From Forficula auricularia (taxonomy: Eukaryota > Arthropoda > Insecta > Dermaptera > Forficulidae), in contig JALMQS010000187.1 in assembly GCA_024734495.1 (NCBI GenBank), positions 4,612,341-4,676,340 of the forward strand: DNA of 64,000 nt, written 5' to 3'. The position numbers and the translations under genes are program-made. The notes beneath the pieces are model-generated. The model saw nothing but the letters and a program-made list of their open reading frames with translations, searched no databases and was not told where the DNA came from. Below are positions 1 to 11,552 of the stretch, one piece after another (position 1 is the first letter of the stretch; each line of letters begins with the position of its first letter).

Positions 1-192
1 GCTAGCACAAAAGACGTAGAAAGTTCGTTTCAACTGCCAGAATATTTATATTTTACAAGAGAAGAATACAATTAGATTAGAATGAAATTATTAATATTTA
101 TTTATTTATTTAATCCCCCCTCCCACCCCAATAGTCAATTTAACCTACAAATAAAAATCAAACTTTTAACCTGAAGTTTAATTTAATAATAA

Positions 193-398
193 TAATAATA
201 TACCACTGAAGGAGACAATAAAAGCGTGTGTCTTCTGCTGGAATTATAAATTTTATTTATTTATAACGAGTCTATAGTCTCGTTATAAATAAATAAAATT
301 TTATAATTCCAGCAGAAGACACACGCTTTTATTGTCTCCTTCAATATATAAAAATTCTGCTGCTCTCGGCAAAAACTTTCAATTTAATAATATACCAC
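193..398. repeat. Foldback insertion with 14-bp target duplication
   Basis: Bases 207-343 form a nearly perfect palindrome of two arms of about 65 bp around a centre CTATAG. The arms differ by one A in an A run. A 41-bp unmatched tail follows (344-384). The whole is flanked by the direct repeat TAATAATATACCAC at 193-206 and 385-398. This is a complete small inverted-repeat insertion. It has no coding capacity. Confidence 0.75.
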
Positions 399-582
399 TT
401 TTAACTTTTTTTTTAATCTTGGCTTATTTAATTCACAACCGAAATGTTTTTTTTTTTTTTTTAATATTTTGTCAATATTTATTTATTTATTTATTATTAT
501 CATTTCCGTCCTTAATGTATTGATTCGAAAGTTTGTAATATAGGGAATTAAGGGCAAGTGTGTGTGTTTTTTTTATTTTTCC

Positions 583-625
583 AACCAACGTTTTGTCAAA
601 GACTTTTGGCGACTTCTTCAGGGCT
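583..625 (-). ncRNA. Hammerhead-like motif, degenerate core
   Basis: On the minus strand the order is AGCC, CTGAAGA, a GTC...GAC helix II, then AAAAC where GAAAC is expected, then CGTT and GGTT. AGCC can pair with GGTT as helix I. The G-to-A change in the core probably inactivates it. Bases 399-996 otherwise hold only AT-rich sequence with no recognised gene. Confidence 0.4.
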
Positions 626-996
626 TCCAATAGCCTATACATCCCACATTCGTCTAAAATACTTGCGGGCACAAAAATCGAGCCACCTCTCTTTTTCTAA
701 AACTTAACTTATTTCAGGTTCTAGGCATCGGATTGGAATTAAAACAGGTGTCATAAGTTAGGGAATTTATTACAACAGTTTAATAACAAATAAATTGTTA
801 CATTTTGTACAGACATTTTTTGATATAAGGAGAAAAAATAATACGAACATAAGTAAACTTTGTAATTTTAAGATAAATAATAATTAAATTATTTTTCAAA
901 TTTATCTTACATTTTATTTTTATTTTTCTCCAATAAATTTAATTCAGTATTTACAATTAAACATTAGGTACACTTTATTTCCATTATTACGATGAA

Positions 997-3900
997 ATGG
1001 ATGACGCGGGGGTAAGTGAAAGTCATGTGGACAGCCTCTTTCAATTTATTTTTCACCTTTTCGGGATTCCCCATTCAATTTCCTCTTTTTCCATTTACCA
1101 TTTTCAATTATAAATGAGAGAATTAAATTTTTTTGAGTAATTTTTGTAGTTACCCCCCCCCCCCCCCCTCCTTTTATTTTGTTATTATTACAATTTTTTT
1201 ATTTATTTATTTATTTGTTTTCAGAAAATGAATAAATTAATCGAGATATTAAGAAGAGATGTAAGTAAATTTAAATATTTATTTATTTTTTATATTATAC
1301 CCTTAGGAATTCAGTTTAAGTATTATTCTACGATTATTTAATTATTAATTAGATTAGAAACCAAATTGAAAAATTCGTTTTTCAAAATTTGTTTTAGCAA
1401 AATCGTCATTTTAAATATTTGTCTAAAGACACAATTTTGTTCGTATTATTATTAAATAATAGATAAATAAATAGATATGTGTATCGAGACATTAAATTAC
1501 AATTTTATTTTACAGTCGATGAAAAAATTTGACGATTTTAAACAAGAAATAGAAAGTCTGAAAAGACAAAATCTAGACGTATGTATCAGGATATTTATTT
1601 ATTTATTTATTCTAATTACAAATATTCCTAATAGAATTAATTTATTATCAACTTTTCCCTATGAATGAATAATTAAATTTAAAATTTCTAAATTCTTTAA
1701 ATTGAATGTCAAAAATATGAAAACTTGAAAAATACAATATTATCTTTAGATAATAGCGAAATCTAATATATTAATAATTTCTAGAAAAAAGAGCCTACGC
1801 TTTCTCGTAAGGTCAATAAATATTTATTATCTTGATCTCCTCTTTAAATTAAAAGCAAATTATTTGAAATAAACTTTGAAGGATAGGGAATTCTGGAGAG
1901 GGGGGAATTTTACAAAATTTCAGAGAAGGGGTTCATTGGAGGAAAGAGGTTGAGAACCTCATCTGTTCTAGGGCGTTCCATTTGAATAAATTGATTCATG
2001 TTCAATTAAAAACAAACTTTAAATAAACTCCTCTGGTGCCCCCCCCCCCGGATATTGCTCTAAAATTATTTCCTAATAGATTTAGTTAGGCGGTCTACTC
2101 AAGTAGATATTGTCTGTGAGATTGCATGGTTGCCAAATTAGACAAGAGCATGAACATGAGGAATAATTTGCAACATCCGGTCGGGAATGAATGGTTACTT
2201 CCGGTTGGCCGGTTTTAGCCAAAATCTTGTTTCGAAAATTCCAAAAAAAATGCATTCCGAAAATGGCTGACCAATATTTGACCCATAATATATATACATA
2301 TATATATAGAAAGGAAAAATAAAATCTTTTTATATTTAAATTTATTTATTTAGTTGATGAATCAGAAACAATCATTGGAGGAAAAAATGGAAGATATCAA
2401 TAAGATTGTAAGTTTATTTATTTATTAGTTTTTTGGTGAATTATTTATTATCTATTATTATTTATTTATTTATTTATTTAGGTCAATGAAGAAAAAAAAG
2501 CCAATCTTTATTACAAAAAGTAAATTCTGAATTAAACCAAAGGGTGAGTTTATTTATTTATTTTTAGGTTAATTATTTATTATACATTTATTTAATTATT
2601 TATTTGCTTAGATGATTGAAGACAAAAACGAATTAAGTAAATTAAAAACAACAATTGCGGAATTGAATCAATCTGTAAGTTTATTTATTTATTAGTTTAT
2701 TGATGAATTATTTATTATAAAATTATTTATTTATTTATTTGTTTAGGTCAATGAAGAAAAAAAAGCAAATCTTTATTACAAAAAGAAAATTCCGAATTAA
2801 ACCAAAGGGTGAGTTTATTTATTTATTTATTTTTACAACATGATGATTGAAATTTTTCTAAAAATAACATTTTTAATTTAAATTTAAATTTGAATTTGTT
2901 ATTAATTGTCTTTACACGGCCTCGTTGTGGTCGCGCCCCGGGTGAAGAGAAAATTATTTTCGATCTTTGGGGTCTGCGATCGATTGGGAGGCGCTGAAAT
3001 AATTAATTGTTTAATTAATGAATCAAGGCCTACGCTGCGAAAAATGAACGAGGAGAGGATTAAAAAAGAAATTCCATAATTCATATAGGCCAGAGGTCGC
3101 CAAAGTGGTCTATATATAGACCCCCAGGGGTCTATTTAACAAAAGCGCAGGTCGATCCGATCGAAAGGGTCTATTGGGGGTCTAAGAAAAAACAGTTCTT
3201 AATACGCAAATCACACATACCTAATTGAGTATGTAAAATTTGTGAATTTTTTTATAATTGACTTAATATCATTTTCTTTATAGAACATAAATTTATAACA
3301 TATATTTATTCGGGTGAAACAAGTATTTACGTGCCACTGCACGAACTCTGCACTTCTGGTTTATAAGTCATATGCATATGTGCGCATGCTCATGTCCAAA
3401 TGTCACGTGTGACGAGCATTAAATTTCATCATTATCATTAATATATTTTTCATAAAACTATTGTTTTACACACAATGTACTATTAATTTAATAAATGTTT
3501 AAAATCACAAAATAAATGTACATTACAGTATATAATAGAGTTTTATTTTAATTAACAGAAAATTACTTTTATGGGGGTCGATGGAGATTTCGAAAAATTA
3601 TATAGGGGTCGATGATCAAAAAAGTTTGCCGACCCCTGCCTGATATAGACAAAAGGTATGAGTTTGGGTTCGGGGATCAGTAGCCTAGTGGATATAGGAG
3701 GTAAACCTCTTATGACAAAGCATTGCAGTACATATGCAAAGATCCCGGGTTCGAGCCCCGGCTGATCCTTTTGTCTGTAATAAAAATAATCTTTTCTTCG
3801 TTCCCTAAATTTGAATTTGTTAATATTTTTAATTTTTTAATAACATGAAAATGTCAACATTTCGATGAATTTTGATTACAGATTTAATTTATGGTTATTT

Positions 3901-4421
3901 ATTTTATTTTATTTTAGATTCAAGAATGTTGTGGAGAAATATTTGATCAAGATGGGACAGAAGATATTTTCGAAGCATCCAAGAAAGGGTCCCTTAATGG
4001 GGTGAAATTTTGGCATTCAAAAGACCCCTCCTCTATTCATGCAAAGGATGGAAAGTATTTTAATCGGACTCCTCTGCATTATGCATCCATCTATGGACAT
4101 TTGAAGATTGTAGAATTCTTGTTGTCCAAAGGAGTGGATGTGGATGCAGAGGATTCTATTAATGAAACACCCTTAATACATGCCTCCTCGAATGGTCATT
4201 TCCCTATAGTCAAAGCGTTGCTCGACAAGGGGGCGAAAATCAACATTCAAAATAAGTACAAATGGACACCACTACATTGGGTAGTTATGCGTAATCACTT
4301 GTCAGTAGTGAAATTATTAATAGAGAGGGGGGCGGATAGAAGTTTAAGAGATCTGAACAATAAAACTCCATTAGATAAGGCTAGAGAGAGAGGATATAAA
4401 TCATTCGAGGATTATTTGTAG
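997..4421 (+). CDS. Coiled-coil and ankyrin-repeat protein, 8 exons
   Basis: I model exons 997-1011, 1225-1260, 1516-1578, 2354-2407, 2482-2543, 2612-2674, 2747-2808 and 3918-4421, all with GT-AG borders and phase 0. The start ATG has G at -3 and +4. Exons 2-7 encode a charged, leucine-rich coiled coil of about 110 residues. The last exon encodes about 167 residues with about four ankyrin repeats (TPLHYAS..GH, TPLIHAS..GH, TPLHWVV..NH, KTPLDKA) and stops at 4419. AATAAA follows at 4463. Such proteins usually mediate protein-protein contact; no function is assigned. Exons 2482 and 2747 are 62 nt and read into a stop unless one A is added to an 8-A run, giving 63 nt like their neighbours. The last intron holds a hAT-like MITE and a tRNA-like sequence. 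The exons are inferred from the sequence, without transcripts. Confidence 0.65.
2354..2808 (+). repeat. Tandemly duplicated microexon-intron units
   Basis: Four exons of 54, 62, 63 and 62 nt start 128, 130 and 135 nt apart and are separated by introns of 68-74 nt that resemble one another (GTAAGTTTATTT... to ...TTTAG). The 2482 and 2747 exons are almost identical; the 2354 and 2612 exons are a second, more diverged type. The order is therefore B-A-B-A. Whole exon-plus-intron units were duplicated, and each adds three heptads without disturbing the frame. Confidence 0.7.
3091..3638. mobile_element. hAT-like non-autonomous element
   Basis: The left end reads CAGAGGTCGCCAAA and the right end is the inverse of CAGGGGTCGGCAAAC, the style of terminal inverted repeat common in hAT MITEs. 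It lies in the last intron of the ankyrin gene. I could not find a clean 8-bp target duplication. Confidence 0.5.
3674..3768 (+). ncRNA. tRNA-like sequence or tRNA-derived SINE head
   Basis: GGATCAG and CTGATCC form a perfect 7-bp acceptor stem. TAGCCTAGTGG matches the A box and GGTTCGAGCCC the B box. CCGGG/CCCGG make a 5-bp T stem with a 7-base loop, and a T run follows at 3769. At 95 nt it is long, and the anticodon arm does not fold well. It may be an intron-containing tRNA, a tRNA pseudogene or a SINE head. It sits in sense orientation in the ankyrin gene intron. Confidence 0.55.
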
Positions 4422-4802
4422 TCCCTTTAACATCCTGACAAATAATCCTCTTCATTTAATTAAATAAATAATTAAATGAAATTACCATATTGACACACAC
4501 ACACACACTATCAATGTACAATTTTAAAATTAATTAATAATTTTTCGCAACGTTTTGGATTCCAATTCTAAAGAAATATGATATAGACCCAATAGTGCTA
4601 ATTAAATTAACATTTCGATAAAATCGAAACAGCGTGTAAATTATTAATATAATTTTGAATTAATAATCGCCATCCCCACTAAAGATTCAGAAATATAAAC
4701 TAACCCTTATTATAAATGTTATATTATTCGCATCCATAATAAATTTGTGACATGAATAACAGGGAATTGGACAAAAATTACAAACACAGAATTTATATTA
4801 AA

Positions 4803-4848
4803 TGGACCAAACGTTTCGTCAATTTATTTTATACTTCTTCAGTGGCCC
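4803..4848 (-). ncRNA. Hammerhead-ribozyme-like motif with 6-bp helix I
   Basis: On the minus strand GGGCCA precedes CTGAAGA, and GAAACGTT is followed by TGGTCC. GGGCCA pairs with TGGTCC over six positions, including one G-U pair. ACGT gives the minimal helix III, and the base at the expected cleavage site is U. Helix II is weak (GT/AC). This is the type I layout described for Penelope-like elements. Confidence 0.45.
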
Positions 4849-5269
4849 ATTTAATCACTATTTGTCAAAAAACAATTTCCAATTAATAATTAAACGTATT
4901 ATATTTTAATATATGGCGGATTAAACGTTTTGACCTTTTGTGAGAGTCAGTTAACAAAATTTTGTATCCAATTGATAAAAATATTTACAAATCTTTGTTA
5001 TTTCTTGTTATAGTCAAAGTTGACAATTAATTTGTTATTTTAAATAAACATGTATTTATTTTGATATTTTTTTTGTATTTTTTTCATTGAATACCTGTAT
5101 TCCTGTTACTATTCCTATTTTCCTGCACCCCTCCCCCCGCCCTTTCCAAATTCTTCAAATATTTGTATGTTTGCTTAGAAAACACTTAAGAATTCTTAGC
5201 CATAATTTACGCTCAAAACTTCTCAAAGATCGGTCGAGTGAGATTCATAAAATGTATCTATATGTTTGG

Positions 5270-5830
5270 CACCGACTTCAAAAAGTAATTTCATTTAAAT
5301 ATTTCGTCGTTTAGTTGTAACTAAATTAGATAATTATTTTAAACATTTTTGTGAATTTTATTTGATTTTCGAGTTCTTATTATTTTATTTGTTGCATTTA
5401 ATTTTTTTAGTCTCGGATTTTTTTTCTAAAAATTATTTTTATTTTTCTCTTTTTACTGATGTTATTAATAGTGACTTATAATATAATACCTTGCATGCAT
5501 CTCGTAATAGAAAGATTCGGGTAAACGATTCAGAAATTGATAATAAAATTCAATTCATAAATAGAGAAATTATCTCGAAACGTAAGGAGGTTTTAAATGA
5601 ACATTTTAAGAATAGTTTTTTTTTTACACGCTAAAGAGAAATTGACGTTCAAACATCATCCGAACTTGACCAAATTAATATGGGATCACCTCTAAGGTAC
5701 CCAGTTTCCAATAAAAGAAGAATCATTGAAATATGTCGATAAACAAAGAAGTTATGCGTGAACATACATAACATAAAAGGTCCAATACCAAAGAAAAAAA
5801 AACGGGACCAATCGGGAACTAGACTGGACC
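5270..5830. repeat. Degenerate copies of repeat family C
   Basis: The stretch 5270-5425 matches the palindromic end of family C (ACCGACTTCAAAAAGTAATT, TTTAGTTGTAACTAAAT, TTTGTTGCATTTAATTTT). About 5640-5830 resembles its body. Fuller copies are at 33741-34445 and 50631-51350. No gene is seen in 4422-5900. Confidence 0.45.
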
Positions 5831-5904
5831 CAAGTAAAAAAAAAAATCATCGAAATCGGTCCACGTGGTAAAGAGAAATAATTGTTGAAACACAAAAAAA
5901 AATA

Positions 5905-6240
5905 CGCTGACGTGTTCTGATGTGGCCATCCACTTGACTTTACCATACAACCTGGCCTCTCACTTATATTTAATATTTAATAAAATTATTAATAATCATG
6001 TAAGGGGGGGGGTTAGTTTTTGCTTTTTTAGACTTTTGGGGTCCCATTAATTATGTATACAAAATTTGATTAAGTTTGGTACAAGGGCCTATATTTTCAT
6101 TTTTTGACCCTACAACCCCCCCCCATTTTGGGCGGTTAGTTTTTTTCATTTTTCGACTTCTGGGACACCGCTGATTATGTATACAAAATTTGGTTGAGTT
6201 TGCTCAAATGGCCTAGATTTTAATTTTGGCGCCAGAAACA
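5905..6240 (+). repeat. Repeat family A with poly-C/G tract
   Basis: The copy starts GCTGACGTGTTCTGATGTGG and holds two units containing ATTATGTATACAAAATTTG and a G/C run of 8-9 bases. The same order recurs at 12326-12660, and in part at 20560, 21715, 23165, 24095, 31585 and 34815. No coding potential is seen. The next 500 bases (6240-6744) hold nothing I recognise. Confidence 0.6.
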
Positions 6241-6907
6241 AAAATATTTTCGTTATTATAGGCTCATTTTATAGTATATTTCATTTTTCTTGTTTTTTTA
6301 GTTTAAAAATATTATAATTTTAAATTTTAACCCCACACCCCTTTCGACAAAATTGTTTTTGATGGGTTTTTTTCGTAATTAAATTAATTATTCTAAGGTA
6401 GAAAAATGCCAATCTTAGGGATTTAAAAAGGGCTTCTCTTTTCTTTTGTACCCAGACAGACAATGGGTTGGGTTCAATTGTTCTCAAAGGCCTTGAAGAA
6501 CTATTGGGATTAAACGTTAGAATTATTAACAAACGTATTATAATTGTTTTTATAAAGAAACTTATTTATTTAATAGAATAAAAAATAATCAAGAATTTAT
6601 TTCAAAATATTTTTCGGATAAGCAGGTCACAATTTTCTGAAAAAATAACACATTTTGATAGGTTTTACTGGATTTTGATTGGATGAATAAAAATAAATCA
6701 TGTGGTTGAATCAAAACAAAATAATTGGCGCTCAAATAAGCAATAACTAAACCCGAACGAAGCTCGGTCTTCCAGGTATATATTTATTTATTTATTTAAG
6801 CCTTTAAAAGATACATAATTTGTGTATAAGTTATAGGTACTGATTACATTTTTTTTTTATTTTATATATATATATATAAGTATTTACAATAAAATAAATA
6901 ATATAAC

Positions 6908-9900
6908 TTAAGTTGTACCAGGCCCAGTTTGGGCATAGGCCTCTCCTAATTTCTTCCATTCTGTTCTTCTTTTGGCGATTCTAGTCCACTCATTGCCCGC
7001 TATTTTCTTGAACTCGTCGTTCCACCTTTTGAATTGTCTTCCTCTTTTCCTTTTTCGTTCTATAGGCCACCATTCCGTTAATATTTTGGTCCATCTTTCA
7101 TCTTTAAGTCTTATTATATGGCCTGCCCAGTTCCATTTTAGTTTTAAAATTGTATTTTTAATATTTTTTATCTGCGTTTTTTTGTAAATGTATTCGTTTT
7201 TTATTTTATCTTTTCTTTTTATGTTTAAGATGCTTCTTAACATGGCTCTTTGAGTTGTTTCTAATTTGTTAATTGTCTTTTCTGTTAATGTCCAAGTCTG
7301 AGCACCATATAACATAACAGGAATAACGCATTGCTTAAAGATTTTTATTTTTGAAATTAAATCAATATTTACATTTTTAAAATGAATTTTAGTGACCAGT
7401 ATTTGTTCCATCCCAAATTAATTCTTCTTGTTATTTCTTTGTTCATTTTATCTTTGAAACTTATTATCTGTCCTAAATATGTTACTGTTGGATTGTATTC
7501 TATATAAGATTTGTTGTCCTTTAATTTTATGTTTGTTTGAGTTCTGGAGGCCATAAATGTAGATTTGCTATAATTTATTTCCAGACCATATTTTTTACCT
7601 TCAGTGTTTATTTCGTTAATCATTTCTGTTAATTCTATTTTAGAACCTGCTATTAAGACGAGATCATCTGCGAACCTCAAATTATTTAGATATCTTCCAT
7701 TTATTTTGATACCCTTATTTGACCAATTTAAATTCCTGAATAAGTCTTCTAGGGCGCAGTTAAACAGTGCTGGTGATAGAGGGTCGCCCTGTTTCACACC
7801 TCGATTAATTGGGAAGTAAGGTCCATTTTTTTCTAATATTATTCTGGATTCAGAGTTATTATATATTTCTTTTATTAAAGAAACGTATTCCGTGTTGAAT
7901 CCTTGTGAAAGCATGGATTTTAAAATGTAGTTGTGTTCGATGGAGTCGAATGCCTTCTTGTAATCGAGAAAAGCAAGGAAGACTTCAATTTGATATTCGC
8001 AAGATTTCTCAATTAGTTGGTTGATGGCTTGAAGATGGTCACACGTTGAGTACCCGGACTTAAAGCCTGCCTGTTCTGTTGGTTGGTTGAAGGTCATTAT
8101 AGTTTTTAGTCTTTTTTCTATTACTTTCATGAAAATTTTACCTATATTAGAGGATAATGTGATAGGTCTGTAGTTATTGATGTCTTTGCGATCACCTTTT
8201 TTGTACATAATAATAATATCTGATTGTTTCCATTGGATTGGTATTATTTTGGATTGCATTATTTTGTTAAACAACAAAGTAAGTGGCCTGGCTATAATAT
8301 CATGAGCATATTTCATAGTTTCATTTTTGATGCCATCTCCTCCAGAAGATTTGTTAGGTTTAAGTTTATTAATTATCGTTGAAATTTCAGATTCTAGAAT
8401 TTCTGGGATATCTTCTTTTATTTGATTTGTTAAATCAAGGTCTAGTGGGTTATCGTTATTATTAGATGTATATAAGTTTTTATAAAATTCAGTTATTATT
8501 TTTAGAATGTTAGATTGATTATATTGGATAACATTATTTTTGTCTTTAATATTCGGAATTATACATTTTTGTGAAAATATTTCTTTTTTAATTTTTTTAA
8601 TAGAAATGTGTGGGTCAATAAACTTTTTAATAATTTTATCATTGTAATTTTTTAAGTCTGTCCTGATTTTGTATTTTACGTGTTTGCATAATAAATTATG
8701 TTCAATTTTATTTATGGAAGAATTCCTCTTTTCTTTCATTTTGTTTCTTATTTTAATTAAATTTTTTGTTTCATTAGATAGTATTGGTTCATTGGTAGTT
8801 GCTTCTGTAGATAAATCTTGTATTGTTTTTAAGATTGATTCTATCTCATTGTATTGTTTTTGAATATTATAAAGATTATTATTCAGATTTAAAATTTTTA
8901 CTTGGTCTTTAATTAAGTTTGTTGTATCGCTATTTATTCTTGAGAAATTCGTAGTAACTTTTCGGTTCCATTCAGGGCGAGGTCTTTTACATAATGAATA
9001 TAAGGATATTTCTGCATATAAAAGTCTATGATCAGTGTAAAAGGGAAATCTATTTAAGATTTTAAATTTGTTTACTATATTAAGATAAGGGGTGATGATA
9101 TAATCAATTTCAGATTTGTGATAGCCGTTAGGATGTGACCATGTCCACTTCATACCTTTTCTCTTTTTATAATAACTATTAACTATTTTTAGATTGTTTT
9201 CTTGGCAAAAGTTAACAAGTCTTTTTCCTCTATCATTTCTTTTTCCAAAGTTGTAAGGCCCCATAATTCTTTCTTCATTACTTTCTCTTTGGCCGATTTG
9301 AGAGTTGAAGTCGCCCATAATAATTAGCTGGTTATCGTTTTTATGAGGGTTATTATTTATAGTTTCAAGTAGTGAATTGTAAAATTCTTCACTTGTTTCC
9401 TCATTTGAATCGGCAGTAGGTGCATAGATCTGAATTAAATTCAGAAAATGTTTCTTTTTATATTCAATTTTTAGTGTTGCGATTCTGTCAGATATTCCTC
9501 TGAATTCTCTAATTTTATCTGTCATGTTTGACTTTATCAAAAATCCTACTCCTCGTTGTCCTGGAGTTGTTCCTTTATGACATAATGTATAACCACTTTT
9601 TAGTTTGATTATTTTTTCATCTAATCTTCTTGTTTCAGCCAGACCGAGGATATCAATTTTTGATTCATTCATAGCATTTTCTAATTCCAGAATTCTTTCT
9701 TCATCTTTTAAGGTTCGAACGTTCAATGTCCCGATTTTAATAAAATTTGCTGTATTTTTGTTTTTATGTATTTTATTTCTGTTTTTAATGAGATTAAATT
9801 TTATCTTTTTATTTTCATTTATACCTTTAGTTTCTGCATTTTTATCATTAATTCTGTAATTCATATATTTATTTTTACTTTCAGTAGAAATCTCGCCATA

Positions 9901-10041
9901 AATAGAATCACCCGACTCACTTTCGCTTTTATTTAAAGAACAATCATAATTAATTTCTATTGTATTTTTATGATATTTTACATTTTTGAAATTTTTATTG
10001 TTATTTTTAGGATTGATATTTTTAGGATTGTGATGATTCAT
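6908..10041 (-). CDS. LINE ORF2: AP endonuclease and reverse transcriptase
   Basis: The 890-residue frame starts at 10041. Residues 101-346 are an APE-type endonuclease (NVRT at 107, AETRR at 135, GDFN at 243, YTDH at 335). Residues about 540-830 are a reverse transcriptase with LDYKKAFDS near 692, GVKQGDPLSP near 745 and FADD at 790-793. After WSLKFIL the frame is lost in a 5-T run at 7374-7378. One extra base there joins it to the 167-residue C-terminal frame (7411-6908), which has YGAQTWTLT, NWAGHIIR and KRGRQFKRW as in RTE-like proteins. The full product would be about 1040 residues. It would nick target DNA and copy the element's RNA at the nick. Confidence 0.85.
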
Positions 10042-10187
10042 GTTTAGGAGGTTTTGGTCTAAATCACCCGAGCGGACCAGGCTTACTGGGCGATGAGTGG
10101 AGTTTTCTTTTAGTATATTTGAGGGCCTATGCCAGTAATTTTATTCTGTAGATTTTGCGTTAATATTGCCAAGTGATTCGCTTTTTT

Positions 10188-10922
10188 TTAGGAATGAAAA
10201 TTTCGTTTGTAGAACTTTTGTTGTTTTGGTGGTATCAATTTTCTTTTTTTTTCCACATTTTGGTTTTTATCTTGATCTCTTTCTTCTGTTGGTGACAATA
10301 ACAGAGGTCTTTTTTCAGAGTTTGTAGTTGGTTTATTAGTGGTAGTATTATCTATTTTTTTGTGAGATTCTTTTATTATTAGTTTATCTTTTATTAATAG
10401 TTTATCATATCTAATTATTGCGTATTTACCGGCTCTCCTGGCCTTGATCATGTCAGGAATCAATTTTTTTCTAATTTCTTGTACATTTTTTGGGAAATCT
10501 TCAGAAATATAATATTGACTATTTTTTAGGTTGGTGCTATTTTTTATTAGTATGTCCCTGACACGTCGAGAGACGAGTGAAATTATAATAGGTCTAATTT
10601 TACCTGTTTGGAGCTTGCCTATTCGCTTCATGTAATTAACATCCTTTAAAGCAAATTCATCATATACTTTATCTTTTATGAAGCTAGTTGTTATAGTTTC
10701 TAGATCATAGACATTTTTTTCACTTTCTATCAAGCCGTGTAGAAGTACATTTTTAGTTTTTATTTCCATTTCCAAGTTGTTTACTTTGTTTTCAACCGCT
10801 GATAGTCGGATCTCAAATCTAGATGTAATAGTTTGTTCTAACGACTCGAATTTTCTGGCAAAATCATTCATTATTTCTTCTTTCCAACTTGAAAGAATTG
10901 ACAATAATCGACCTTCTTCCAT
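10188..10922 (-). CDS. LINE ORF1: coiled-coil RNA-binding protein
   Basis: This 244-residue frame lies 146 bases upstream of ORF2 on the same strand. Residues 1-60 look like a coiled coil (SLEQTITSRFEIRLSAVENK). Residues about 57-190 look like the RRM-like and C-terminal domains of LINE ORF1 proteins (NVLLHGLIE, GKIRPIIISL, YYISEDFPK, YDKLLIK). The tail is basic and ends KQQKFYKRNFHS. It probably coats the element RNA. Many RTE elements lack an ORF1, so this pairing is useful for classification. Confidence 0.7.
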   Translation of the reverse strand: MEEGRLLSILSSWKEEIMNDFARKFESLEQTITSRFEIRLSAVENKVNNLEMEIKTKNVLLHGLIESEKNVYDLETITTSFIKDKVYDEFALKDVNYMKRIGKLQTGKIRPIIISLVSRRVRDILIKNSTNLKNSQYYISEDFPKNVQEIRKKLIPDMIKARRAGKYAIIRYDKLLIKDKLIIKESHKKIDNTTTNKPTTNSEKRPLLLSPTEERDQDKNQNVEKKRKLIPPKQQKFYKRNFHS

Positions 10923-11074
10923 ATTATTTCCTTATATATTTGATAATTGTAATACAAAATCAGTAGACTCACCAAACTGTCGCTCCTCTACAGAACACTT
11001 CACAATTAGATCAGAAGGGAGGGGGAACGTCCTCTCCGTGCCGAGTCTGAGACTCCAACTCCCCAGGTATATAT

Positions 11075-11460
11075 ATATATATATATATTTGTATTTGTAT
11101 TTTTTTTTTTTAACGGCTCTCAACGATTTTGATGAAACAAACTTTATTAACAAGTTTTGAGGATGAGAAAGCGATCTTGATGCGGAGCGGGGTTGGATGT
11201 GGTGGATATGGGAGGGTGCAGAAGGTGAGGCGCAGTGGTGGGGGATCCGGGGGTGGGGTGGGGAGCAGGGTGGAGGTGGCGGCTACGGTGGTCGAATACA
11301 TGTATATATATATATTTGTATTTTTTTAATTTGAAAACGGCTCTCAAATAAAAATCGACCTTTTTAATCAGAATTTCAAATTAAAAATAATATTACAATA
11401 AAACTTTTAACTGAAGGAAGAAGTTACCGAGCATCGCTCGGTGCCTCCAGGTACTTGTTT
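11075..11460. repeat. Repeat family D: hairpin, G-rich core, conserved tail
   Basis: This is the right part of the copy split by the LINE, followed by a second junction with the hairpin ACCGAGCATCGCTCGG at 11428-11443. The pieces are a TATA run, ACGGCTCTCAACGATTTTGATG, a G-rich block (11180-11290), and the hairpin. Other copies are at 17570-17970, 18540-20280 (split by mariner), 20745-21000 and 21480-21710. Confidence 0.55.
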
Positions 11461-11552
11461 TTTAAATAACATGAAAATGTCAACTTTTCAATGAATTTTG
11501 ATTTTACAGATGTAATTTAATTTTTTTTTTTTTTTATTTAATTTAATTTTAG

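Larger units (their letters stand above)
6784..11062 (-). mobile_element. Near full-length two-ORF LINE, RTE-like RT
   Basis: CCAGGTATATAT at 6772-6783 is repeated at 11063-11074, a 12-bp target-site duplication. Between them on the minus strand lie a 5' leader, ORF1 (10922-10188), ORF2 (10041-6908) and a short AT-rich 3' end. The insertion is in a copy of repeat D, whose GAACGAAGCTCGGTCTTCC hairpin is left of it and whose remainder is to the right. ORF2 resembles the RTE-type insect retrotransposons. Only one frame lesion is visible, so the copy looks young. Confidence 0.8.

Noticed and set aside
207..343. The palindrome as a microRNA gene or chimeric read artefact
   Set aside because: The clean 14-bp duplications show an insertion. 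A miRNA hairpin would not need these, and an artefact would not make them.
5752..5946. Minus-strand frame rich in Phe/Ser/Trp
   Set aside because: It spans the border of a degenerate repeat C and a family A copy, so it is a chance frame in repeats.
11110..11347. Pro- and Gly-rich frames around 11110-11347
   Set aside because: This is the G-rich part of repeat D; three overlapping frames are open on both strands by composition.
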